This document shows positions 43,795 through 51,461 of a stretch of DNA of 60,331 nt, piece by piece. The stretch is from contig DASZBS010000131.1 of NCBI GenBank assembly GCA_035943995.1, positions 1-60,331 on the forward strand. Reading direction: 5' to 3'. The stretch's first letter is position 1. The number at the start of each line of letters is the position of its first letter. The notes under the pieces are model-generated. The model was not told the origin of the DNA. It saw only the letters and a program-made list of their open reading frames with translations, and did not search any database. The position numbers and the translations under genes were made by a program. The stretch is from Vulcanimicrobium sp035943995 (GTDB lineage Bacteria; Vulcanimicrobiota; Vulcanimicrobiia; Vulcanimicrobiales; Vulcanimicrobiaceae).

Positions 43795-45761
43795 GCATCG
43801 GTTCGTTCGACGGCGGCATCCTCGTCGCGAACCGCGGTGAGATCGCGCTGCGCGTGATGCGCACGGCGCAACGGCTCGGCTACCGCACCGTCGCGGTGTA
43901 CGTGGGCGCGGATCGCGCCGCGCCACATGTTGCGTTCGCCGACGCGGCTGTGGAGATCCCGTCCTATCTCGACGCCGACGCGCTCGTCGCCGCCACGCGC
44001 GCGACCGGTGCCGAGGCGATCCATCCGGGTTACGGCTTCCTCTCCGAGCGCGCCGAGTTCGCTGCGCGCTGCGAGCGCGAGGGCATCGTCTTCATCGGAC
44101 CGAGCGCGACGTCGATGCACGCCCTCGGCGACAAATCCGCCGCGAAGCGCTCGCTCGACGGATCGGGCGTTCCGATTGTCGCGGGCTATCACGGCGCGGC
44201 GCAAGACGATGCAAGCCTTGCCGCGGCCGCGGCGGAGCTCGGCTTCCCGGTCATGGTGAAAGCCGCGGCCGGCGGCGGCGGGCGCGGGATGCGGCTCGTC
44301 GACGAGCCGGCCGCGCTCGCGAGCGCGCTCGCCTCCGCACGCGCCGAAGCGCGGTCGGCGTTCGGCGATCCGACGCTGTTGCTCGAACGCGCGCGGCGCG
44401 CGCCGCGCCACGTCGAAGTGCAGATCGCCGGTGATCGTTTCGGTACCATCGTGCATTTCGCCGAACGCGACTGCAGCGTGCAGCGGCGTTTTCAGAAGCT
44501 GATCGAGGAGACACCGTCGCCGGCGGTCGACGCCGCGTTGCGCGAACGCCTCGGCGACGCGGCGGTCACCGTCGCGCGCATCGCCGGCTACGTCGGGCTG
44601 GGCACGATCGAGTTTCTCCTCGACGAAGACGGCGCGTTCTACTTCATCGAAGCCAATGCGCGCTTGCAGGTGGAGCATCCGGTTACCGAGGCGGTAGCGA
44701 ACGTCGATCTGGTGGAATGGCAGATTCGCATCGCGCGCGGCGAGGCGCTGCCGCTCGCGCAAAGCGCGATTCGCCGAGAAGGCCACGCAATCGAGGCACG
44801 TCTGTGCGTGGAAGATCCCGCGAACGGCTTTCTGCCACACAGTGGAACGCTCGTGCGCTGGGTGCCGCCGGCCGGAGTGCGCGTCGACCACGCGCTCGTT
44901 TCGGGAAGCACGGTCTCGGCCGACTACGACTCGATGATCGCGAAGCTGATCGCGCACGGACCGACGCGCGACGATGCACGGCGCGAGCTCGTGCGCGCGC
45001 TCGAAGAGACCGTCGCGCTCGGCCTGCCCACGAACGCTGCGTTCCTGGCGGCATGCTTGCGCGACGAGAGGTTCGCCGCCGGTCGCGCGACGACGGCGTT
45101 CATCGACGATCGCATGCGGCCGGCGCGGCTTGGCCATGTGCCGGCCGAGGCCGCGGTTGTACTGGCGGCGGTATTGCGCTATTCGTCTGCGGCGCGTCGC
45201 AGCGAGTTCGGCGCGTGGACTGGTTGGAGCACGAGCGCCGCCCCGCCGGTCACCGTGACGCTGGCCGCCGAAGCGCAGGCCACGGTGACGGCGGTGCGCA
45301 TCGTTCTCGCGGCACCGAGACGCTTCGCCGCGAGCATCGGCGACGCGACGCACCGCGTCGGGCTCGCCGGTGAATTCGACCCGCACGCGGCGCGCACGCG
45401 CCTGCAACTGGACGGCGTGGACCACTCGGTCGCGTACGCGGAAGCCGGCCCGCGATGCTTCGTAGCGATCGGCGCCGACGCGTTCGCGTTCGACGATCTC
45501 GCGCGGGTCCCGGCCGCTGCTCGAGACGCTGCGAGCGGCGACGGCATCGTGCGCGCGCCGACGAGCGGGAAGGTCCTCGACGTGCGCGTGCGCGTCGCCG
45601 ACCGCGTCGCGCGCGGCGCCGTTGCCGTCGTCATCCAAGCGATGAAGATGGAACACGCGATCGTGGTCCCGCGTGCCGGCACGGTACGCGAAGTCGCAGT
45701 ACACTCCGGCGACCAGGTTTCCCTCGGCAACACGCTGATCGCGCTGGATCTCGACGCATAG
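43791..45761 (+). CDS. Acyl-CoA carboxylase alpha subunit (biotin carboxylase plus BCCP)
   Basis: 656 residues. The N-terminal biotin carboxylase has ILVANRGEIALRVMRTAQ, EAIHPGYGFLSERAEFA, the ATP loop KAAAGGGGRGMRLV and the active-site LQVEHPVTE. A middle domain of about 110 residues follows. The biotin carrier lies at the end, with AMKMEHAIVVP holding the biotinylated Lys and a final GNTLIALDL. It carboxylates its own biotin with ATP and bicarbonate and works with the beta subunit from the same operon. The GTG start overlaps the hydratase stop. This is the last gene of the operon; the lyase needed to finish leucine-type breakdown is not in the window. Confidence 0.94.
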   Translation: MSIGSFDGGILVANRGEIALRVMRTAQRLGYRTVAVYVGADRAAPHVAFADAAVEIPSYLDADALVAATRATGAEAIHPGYGFLSERAEFAARCEREGIVFIGPSATSMHALGDKSAAKRSLDGSGVPIVAGYHGAAQDDASLAAAAAELGFPVMVKAAAGGGGRGMRLVDEPAALASALASARAEARSAFGDPTLLLERARRAPRHVEVQIAGDRFGTIVHFAERDCSVQRRFQKLIEETPSPAVDAALRERLGDAAVTVARIAGYVGLGTIEFLLDEDGAFYFIEANARLQVEHPVTEAVANVDLVEWQIRIARGEALPLAQSAIRREGHAIEARLCVEDPANGFLPHSGTLVRWVPPAGVRVDHALVSGSTVSADYDSMIAKLIAHGPTRDDARRELVRALEETVALGLPTNAAFLAACLRDERFAAGRATTAFIDDRMRPARLGHVPAEAAVVLAAVLRYSSAARRSEFGAWTGWSTSAAPPVTVTLAAEAQATVTAVRIVLAAPRRFAASIGDATHRVGLAGEFDPHAARTRLQLDGVDHSVAYAEAGPRCFVAIGADAFAFDDLARVPAAARDAASGDGIVRAPTSGKVLDVRVRVADRVARGAVAVVIQAMKMEHAIVVPRAGTVREVAVHSGDQVSLGNTLIALDLDA

Positions 45762-45770
45762 ACCGTCGTG

Positions 45771-46178
45771 TTAGCGGGGTGCGCTCCAGCGGCGTCCGTC
45801 GGCGTACGTGATCGCCGACACCGTGCACACGTCGGGGGCGTGCGTGTAACCGCCTTCGGGGATCTCGTTGACGAACGTGTGCTCGATCGCGACGTCCTTG
45901 CTGAAACGACCGCGGTCGATCACGGTGGTGTGCTCACCGCCGTGCGTGACGTCGAACGCAACCTGCGTGGCGACGACGTCGTCGGTGTTGCGGAACGTGA
46001 GCTGCAGCGAGCGATACGTGATCGGCGGGCCGAACTCGGCGAGGCTCGCAACGTTGTAGAGGTCGCTCACCGAGCACGTGCTGACGGCGACCGGCGAGTA
46101 CACTGCGAGCGCGCTCGTGTCGGGAGTGGCCGTCGCGAACGCGGTCGCGGCGGCGAAGAGCGAGAGAAATTGTTGCAT
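45771..46178 (-). CDS. Secreted protein of unknown function
   Basis: 135 residues with a short signal peptide (QQFLSLFAAATAFATA, cleavage likely near 16-18). The mature part reads as a beta-rich domain (ITYRSLQLTFRNTDDVVATQ, VAFDVTHGGEHTTVIDRG) with two cysteines that could pair. Similar layouts occur in small secreted proteins of unknown role, and no family is recognised. It ends ten bases after the carboxylase operon, on the opposite strand. Confidence 0.65.
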   Translation of the reverse strand: MQQFLSLFAAATAFATATPDTSALAVYSPVAVSTCSVSDLYNVASLAEFGPPITYRSLQLTFRNTDDVVATQVAFDVTHGGEHTTVIDRGRFSKDVAIEHTFVNEIPEGGYTHAPDVCTVSAITYADGRRWSAPR

Positions 46179-46199
46179 GACGCACGGAATACGCCGCCG

Positions 46200-46684
46200 T
46201 CACGGAGTCCGGATCGCAGGCATCGGCTCGATGCGGAAGATATCCGCGAAACGCGTCGGCAACGCAGCGTCGCCGGTGAGATGCACGATACCGTTCGCGA
46301 TCGCGTCGGCGGGGCTCACGTCACCGGCCATCAGCGAATTTATCGTGATCGTCTCGTCGGGGCGGGGATCGCCGAGGTTCTTCGCGCCCCAGCGGCCGAG
46401 CTCGACGACCACCCCTTCGAGCTCGAGGCCGTACTCGGTGAGCTCGTAGACCACGGCGCGGGCCGGCCGCGGCAGCACCCGGCGCCGGACGACCCGGCGT
46501 GTTCCAGCTCCTTGAGGCGAGCGGTCAAGACGTTGCTCGGGATCCCCGGCAGCCCGCGCAGCAGGTCGGTGAAGCGCTTGGGTCCCACCAGCAGGTCGCG
46601 AACCACGAGCAGGGCCCAGCGCTCGCCGACCACCTCGAGGGCGCGCGCAAATCCGCAATACTGGCCGTAAGCCCGGGTCTTCAC
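46200..46684 (-). pseudogene. HxlR-type regulator with one frameshift
   Basis: The first part (from 46684) reads GFARALEVVGERWALLVVRD and LLVGPKRFTDLLRGLPGIPS as a normal HxlR winged helix, then turns into a low-complexity shadow after LEHAG. The continuation VVRRRVLPRPARAVVYELTE and a C-terminal extension (PADAIANGIVHLTGDAALPT) is in another frame. One missing base in the G/C run at about 46493-46495 explains both; with it restored the gene would have about 161 codons. A real mutation or a sequencing error is possible. It is divergent from the two VOC genes, which it may control. Confidence 0.75.
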
Positions 46685-46690
46685 ACTTGC

Positions 46691-46721
46691 CAGAATACCA
46701 CAGAATCTTTTTTCTGAATAC
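46691..46721. promoter_or_regulatory. Three direct repeats in the HxlR/VOC divergent region
   Basis: CAGAATAC (46691), CAGAATCT (46701) and CTGAATAC (46714) are spaced at about 10-13 bases, close to one helix turn. They lie between the HxlR pseudogene and the VOC promoter and may be the regulator's binding site. Confidence 0.35.
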
Positions 46722-46724
46722 TAC

Positions 46725-46753
46725 TTGCTTTTTACAACTGTCGTTGCTAGGAT
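46725..46753 (+). promoter_or_regulatory. Sigma70-like promoter for the VOC gene pair
   Basis: TTGCTT (46725-46730), a 17-base spacer, then TAGGAT (46748-46753). The spacing is ideal. It lies 63 bases before the first VOC start, in an AT-rich patch unlike the surrounding DNA. Confidence 0.5.
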
Positions 46754-46816
46754 CGGCTCACCCCCCACGCAACCATCACCGCGACACTCGCTCGCGCTCG
46801 AGCTCCGGAGGATCAC

Positions 46817-47227
46817 ATGTCGACCCAACTGGTACCCTACATCTTCTTTTACGGGCGTTGCGAAGAAGCGCTCGAGTTCTACAAGAGCGTCTTCGACGGT
46901 AAGTACGAGATGATGCGCGTCTCGGACACGCCCATGGCGGGCGACATGCCGCCCGAAGCAGGCAACAGCGTGATGCACGCGTCGTTCACCGCGGACGGAA
47001 TCGCGTTCATGGCGTCCGATGGCCGCGACGTGAAGCCCGTGGATCCGGACGCCGGCAACATCTCGGTGGCGCTCTCGTTCGACGACGGCGCGCGCGGCGA
47101 GCGCATCTTCGCGGGGCTGTCCGCGGGCGGCAAGGTCGGGATGCCGATCGACAAGGCGTTCTGGGGCGGCCGGTTCGGTATGCTCACCGACAAGTTCGGC
47201 ACCGAGTGGATGGTCACGCTTCCGTAA
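46817..47227 (+). CDS. PhnB-like VOC family protein
   Basis: 136 residues, with GGAGG upstream of the ATG. It has the glyoxalase/VOC fold pattern with VPYIFFYGRCEEALEFYKSV at the start and the closing GRFGMLTDKFGTEWMVTL. The PhnB-like group has the same layout and is mostly of unknown role (named after the phosphonate locus, but usually not linked to it). It is the first of two paralogous genes in a short operon; its stop overlaps the second ATG (TAATG). The divergent HxlR regulator is typical for such detoxification-like gene pairs. Confidence 0.85.
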   Translation: MSTQLVPYIFFYGRCEEALEFYKSVFDGKYEMMRVSDTPMAGDMPPEAGNSVMHASFTADGIAFMASDGRDVKPVDPDAGNISVALSFDDGARGERIFAGLSAGGKVGMPIDKAFWGGRFGMLTDKFGTEWMVTLP

Positions 47228-47703
47228 TGGAAAAGAAGATCACACCGTTCCTGTGGTTCGACGGCAAAGCCGAAGAGGCGGCCAACTTCTACGTGTCGGT
47301 TTTCGAGAACGCGAAGATCAACAGCGTCAGCCGCTACGGAGAAGACTCGCCCGGAGCCGCAGGGACGGTGATGACGGTCTCGTTCGAGCTCGACGGGTTA
47401 GAGTTCGTCGCGCTCAACGGCGGCCCGGAGTACACGTTCACGCCGGCCGTCTCGTTCTCCATCGATTGTAAGACGCAAGCGGAGGTCGATCACTTCTGGG
47501 ATCGGCTCACCGAGGGCGGCCGGCCCATCCAATGCGGCTGGCTTCAAGACAAGTTCGGCCTGTCGTGGCAAGTCGTGCCGTCGGTGCTGCCGGAGCTGCT
47601 GCAAGACGACGACGACGCGAAGTCGGACGCCGTGATGCAGGCGATGCTCAAGATGGTGAAGCTCGACATCAAGACGCTGCAGGACGCGTACGACCGGGCG
47701 TAA
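47227..47703 (+). CDS. VOC family protein, 3-demethylubiquinone methyltransferase-like domain
   Basis: 158 residues. It begins KKITPFLWFDGKAEEAANFY and carries TVSFELDGLEFVALNGGPEY and CGWLQDKFGLSWQVVPSVLP, as in the PhnB-like domain historically annotated as 3-demethylubiquinone-9 3-methyltransferase, although those proteins are not true methyltransferases. A helix (MQAMLKMVKLDIKTLQDAY) closes it. It is co-translated with the preceding VOC gene. Its last 35 bases overlap the 3' end of the convergent cyclopropane synthase gene. Confidence 0.88.
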   Translation: MEKKITPFLWFDGKAEEAANFYVSVFENAKINSVSRYGEDSPGAAGTVMTVSFELDGLEFVALNGGPEYTFTPAVSFSIDCKTQAEVDHFWDRLTEGGRPIQCGWLQDKFGLSWQVVPSVLPELLQDDDDAKSDAVMQAMLKMVKLDIKTLQDAYDRA

Positions 47704-48967
47704 CGCGGTATAAGTCGCGGCGTGTGGCCGGTACCTCGCTGCGTCCGTCGGGATGCGGCTTGGCCAATAGGGTCTGCATGAGTCCCATGCGGCCCAATGC
47801 GAAGCCGCGCGCGCTGCCGGCCATGTAGATGCGCCAGATGCGTTCGGTGCGCGCGTCGGTCGCATCGACGACGGCTTGGCGGTTCGCCGCCATGTTGGCG
47901 CCCCACGCGCGCAGCGTGCGCGTGTAGTGCTCGCGCAGGTTCTCGATGTCGCGGACTTCGAAGCCCGCGCGCTCCGCCGCGCCTGCGGAAACCTCGATCG
48001 CCAGCAGGTCGCCGTCGGGAAAAACGTAGCGCCCGACGAAGCTGCCGCCCGCGCGCCACGTCCCCTCCCGGCCGTTCAAGGCGATGCCGTGGTTGAGGAA
48101 CAAACCGCCGGCGCGCAGCGCACGGTACGCAGACGCGAAGTATTCGGGCAGCCGCTCGCGGCCGACGTGCTCGACCATCCCGACCGAAGCGATCGCGTCG
48201 AAGCGCTCGTCGCCGAGCTCGCGATAGTCACGCAGGTCGACGCGCGCGCGGTCGCCGAGCCCGAGCTCGGCGATCCTGCGCACCGCCTCCTCGTGCTGAT
48301 TGCGCGAGAGCGTGATCCCGTACGCGCGCGCACCGCGCTGCGCCGCGCGAACGACCAGCGAGCCCCAGCCGCAGCCGATGTCCAGGAACGACTGCCCGGG
48401 GCGCAAGCGCAGCTTGTCGAGCACGTAGTCGAGCTTGGCGTCTTGCGCTTCGTCGAGGGTTTCGACGCCTTCGTCCCAGTACGCGCACGAATACACGAGA
48501 TTCGGGCCGAGAAGCGCGCGGTAGAACGCCGCCGGCTGATCGTAGTGGAAGCCGATCGCGGCGGCGTCGCGCGCGCGCGAGTGCAGCTTGCCGCCCAGCC
48601 GAATGCGCCCGTTGTCGTTGCGTGGCGGCTTGGGCAACCGGAACAGCAACGGTGCGAGCTTCAGGAGAGCAGACTTCGGCATTTCCTCCACCGCTCGGCC
48701 GAGCGTGTTGAGCGCGGTTTCGAGATCGCCGTCGACATCGATCCAACCGTGGACGAATGCCTTGGCGGGATTGAGGTCGAGCGGCGGCGTGAAGGCCGCG
48801 CGCAGCGCGTACGGCGCGTTGACCGCGAGCGTGAAGACGGCATCGGACGAGCTTAGGGTCGTGCCGTCCCACAACCGGACGCCGATCTCGCGGCCCACCT
48901 GCTCGCCGAAGAGACTGCGCAGGATGGTGATCGTTCGTTCGACTGTAACGTCTTTGCCGGTTGCCAT
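47669..48967 (-). CDS. cfa: Cyclopropane-fatty-acyl-phospholipid synthase family methyltransferase
   Basis: About 432 residues. The N-terminal domain (about 1-125) has the lipid-binding segment FVHGWIDVDGDLETALNTLG. The methyltransferase domain starts with GFHYDQPAAFYRALLGPNLVYS and has the S-adenosylmethionine loop FLDIGCGWGSLVVRAA, then VGMVEHVG. It adds a methylene bridge to unsaturated phospholipid chains at the membrane. The 3' end overlaps the convergent VOC gene. ATG 48967 is chosen; a GTG four codons earlier is an alternative. It is divergent from the broken permease gene. Confidence 0.9.
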   Translation of the reverse strand: MATGKDVTVERTITILRSLFGEQVGREIGVRLWDGTTLSSSDAVFTLAVNAPYALRAAFTPPLDLNPAKAFVHGWIDVDGDLETALNTLGRAVEEMPKSALLKLAPLLFRLPKPPRNDNGRIRLGGKLHSRARDAAAIGFHYDQPAAFYRALLGPNLVYSCAYWDEGVETLDEAQDAKLDYVLDKLRLRPGQSFLDIGCGWGSLVVRAAQRGARAYGITLSRNQHEEAVRRIAELGLGDRARVDLRDYRELGDERFDAIASVGMVEHVGRERLPEYFASAYRALRAGGLFLNHGIALNGREGTWRAGGSFVGRYVFPDGDLLAIEVSAGAAERAGFEVRDIENLREHYTRTLRAWGANMAANRQAVVDATDARTERIWRIYMAGSARGFALGRMGLMQTLLAKPHPDGRSEVPATRRDLYRVTPGRTRPAAS

Positions 48968-49053
48968 AGAGGAACACACCTGTGCCGTCGCGCGTGCCCG
49001 GCCCTGCGCGAGCAGGCCGCCTCTCCACCGCGCCTAACGCGTCACCAACTCCC

Positions 49054-50580
49054 GTGGACCGCCGCTCATTCCGCCTCCTCGCACTTCTCGGGCTGCTCCT
49101 CGCGAGCACGTTCGCGGTGCTTCACGCCGATCTCGGCTGGTCGCCGTCGAGCTATCAGCCGGTATCGCAGGCGATCCTCGAGCGGCTGCCCGCGACGATC
49201 GAGCTCGCGTTCTTCGCGCTCGTCGCCACAGTCGTGCTCGGGGCGATCGCAGGCTTCGCACGGGCGCGTACGCGCCCGCCGGCGCTGCGCGGCGGCCTGG
49301 CGCTGCTGCAGCTCGCCGTCCGAGCGATACCGATCTTCGTCCTGGCGACGCTTCTCCAGATGCTCGCAATGTTTCGAACGTCGCTGCCGATCGCCGGCAT
49401 GACGTCGGGCGCGGCCTTCGGCCTGCGGGATCATCTCACGCATCTGATCCTACCGGTGCTTATTTTAGCCGTGCCGTTCGGCGCCTGGTCGTCCTTGATT
49501 TTTCACGATTTCTTTCGCGCGCGGGGAAATGCATCGCGCACGGAGTTGCGCAGCCTCGTCGAACCGGTGGCAACGACGGTCGCGTTCGTCGGTCCGGCGT
49601 TGCTGACCGCGACCCTCCTCATCGAACCGCGGTTTGCATGGCCCGGCGTTGCGCGACTGTTTTTCAACGGTCTTTCGCAGCTCGACCTAGCTCTTGCCGC
49701 GGGCTGCCTGCTGACGTACTCCGCCGGCGTCGTGCTGCTCAAGCTCTGCGCCGCGTTCTCGCCGAGCTCGTCGCCGCGAAACCTCGCGAGTCGCCCGCCG
49801 GGCATCTCCGTCGTCACGATCGTCGCGCTCGTCGTGCTGCTCGGTGCCGCGCTCGCCGCCGCCGGGGCGAACGTCATCGCCCCGTTCGACCCGAACTTCA
49901 TCGACTAGGCCAACTGGCAGGGATATCCGTTGGCGCCGGCCGTCGCCGGCCACGTGCTCGGGACCGACGAGAACGGCCGCGACGTCGTGTCGCGCCTGCT
50001 CTTCGGGCTCCGCACCTCGCTCGGCATCGCAGCGGCCGCGGCACTCATCGCGACGGCGATCGGGGCGATGGTCGCAACGCTCGCGAGAGCACTGCCTTGG
50101 TTCGGCGGCCGCGGCGCGCTCAGCACGATCGGGATCCGCCCGTTCGCAGCATTTCCGTTCGTCCTCGCCGCCGTGTCGGTTCTCGTCGCGAAGTTCCACG
50201 GCACCGGCGTGGTGAGCCCGCTCGCGATGACGCTCATCATCGCCGCGGTATCGTGGCCCGCGATCGTCCCCGCGTTTCGAGCGCGCACTGGGGCGACGCT
50301 CGGCGGCGTCGCCGACCTCGCCGCCTGCGCGTTGCTGCTGGAAGTGACCCAGTCCAGCGTCGGGTTCGGCGTTCAGCCTCCGACACCGTCGCTCGGCAAC
50401 ATGCTGGTGAACGTTCAGAGCAACATCACCGTCGCGCCTTGGGCCGCAATCGTCCCTTGTATCGTCATGATCGTGCTGCTGTTCGCGCTTTACGCCGTCG
50501 GCGACGAGCTGCGAGATCAGGGCCCGACTGCGAGCGAAGCGTCCGGCATGAAGCCCCACTCCGCCCACGAGCCGTCGTAG
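49054..50580 (+). pseudogene. Fused DppB-DppC peptide ABC permease interrupted by an amber codon
   Basis: One open frame reads first a DppB-like permease (SQAILERLPATIELAFFALV, HLTHLILPVLILAVPF, RFAWPGVARLFF), then the first helix of a DppC-like one (VVTIVALVVLLGAALAAAGA) with APFDPNFID, where TAG at 49906-49908 interrupts. The same frame resumes as ANWQGYPLAP, then GHVLGTDENGRDVVSRLLFG, the invariant DppC segment, and runs to 50580 with SSVGFGVQPPTPSLGNML. No base is lost, so the whole looks like a fused gene with one nonsense change. GTG 49054 or 48982 could start it. No ATPase or binding protein gene is nearby, which also suggests a relic. Readthrough is possible but unlikely. Confidence 0.7.
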
Positions 50581-50690
50581 ACGCGAACGCCGCGACGGCC
50601 CAGCAGTTCCGAGAGCACGAACCATGCGATGCTCGCGCGATGGCCGATGTGCCCGGGCTGCTGCTTCGAGAGATTCAACACGCTCGCGCG
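50517..50690 (-). pseudogene. Remnant of a rhodanese-like sulfurtransferase C-terminus
   Basis: On the minus strand the frame reads GHIGHRASIAWFVLSELLG and then GVRVYDGSWAEWGFMPD to a stop at 50517. This is the typical ending of thiosulfate/3-mercaptopyruvate sulfurtransferases (arginine loop, long helix, YDGSWxEWG). The catalytic Cys position reads Pro/Gly, and everything upstream is replaced by the SDR gene end. It overlaps the end of the broken permease frame on the other strand. It seems to be a leftover of a deleted gene. Confidence 0.55.
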
Positions 50691-50695
50691 AGCGG

Positions 50696-51460
50696 TCACC
50701 AGCCGCCGTAGCCGGTCCAGCCGCCGTCGACGTAGATTGACGTGGCGTTGACGAACGATGCGTCGTCGGACACCACGAACGCGATCGTGTTCGCGATCTC
50801 CGCGGGCGTCGCCAGCCGCCCGAGCGGCGTGCGACGCGCAATGTCGTCGTCGCTGAAGCCTCCCGTCGACATCGCGCGCTGAACGAGCGCCGTCGAAGTG
50901 TAACCTGCATTGACCGACACGACGCGCACACCCCGCGCTCCCCACTCGACGCCGAGCGTCGCGGTGAGCCCGTCCAAGCCGTGCTTGCTGACGCTGTACG
51001 CGACGCGTCCGCGCATGCCGAGCCGAGAGTACACCGACCCTACGTTGACGATCACGCCCTTGCCCTTCGCGAGCATGATCCGGCCGGCGGCCTGCGCGCA
51101 CAGAAACGGCGCGGTGAGGTTGAGGTCGAGCACGGCGCGCCAGTCCTCGAGGCGCAAGTCCTCGGCGGCGGCGACGCTCGGCATCCCCGCGTTGTTGACG
51201 AGGATGTCGACGGTACCGTACGCCGCGAGGGCACCGGCGATCAGCTGGTCGACGCCGGTGGCGGAGGCGAGATCGGCGCCGACCGCGGCGGCTCTGAGGC
51301 CATCGTCGCACAACGAGCGCGCAACGGCGTCGGCGCGCTCTTGCGAACGCGAGTTGACGACGACGGCCGCGCCGAGCTCCGCGAGCCGCCGCGCGGTGGC
51401 GAGCCCGATTCCGTCCGAGGAGCCTGTTACGATCGCAACCGAGCCGGTGAGTTCGCGCAC
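50696..51460 (-). CDS. SDR family oxidoreductase
   Basis: 254 residues of the classical short-chain dehydrogenase type. It has the cofactor loop TGSSDGIGLATARRLAELGA, NNAG in VDILVNNAGMPS, the catalytic Ser in NVGSVYSRLG, Tyr and Lys in VAYSVSKHG, and the closing ATSIYVDGGWTGYGG. It probably reduces or oxidises a hydroxyl/keto group with NAD(P)H; 3-oxoacyl-ACP reductase-like or sugar substrates are possible. It starts at GTG 51460, one base after the stop of the ankyrin gene, so both are read from one mRNA. Confidence 0.9.
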   Translation of the reverse strand: MRELTGSVAIVTGSSDGIGLATARRLAELGAAVVVNSRSQERADAVARSLCDDGLRAAAVGADLASATGVDQLIAGALAAYGTVDILVNNAGMPSVAAAEDLRLEDWRAVLDLNLTAPFLCAQAAGRIMLAKGKGVIVNVGSVYSRLGMRGRVAYSVSKHGLDGLTATLGVEWGARGVRVVSVNAGYTSTALVQRAMSTGGFSDDDIARRTPLGRLATPAEIANTIAFVVSDDASFVNATSIYVDGGWTGYGGW

Positions 51461-51461
51461 G

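Noticed and set aside
43458..45704. 748-codon minus-strand frame over the biotin carboxylase gene
   Set aside because: Antisense of a well-recognised carboxylase; Arg-rich without motifs.
49906..49908. General recoding of TAG in this organism
   Set aside because: Other genes end at TAG with normal family lengths (for example the ankyrin and SET genes), so one in-frame TAG does not show recoding.
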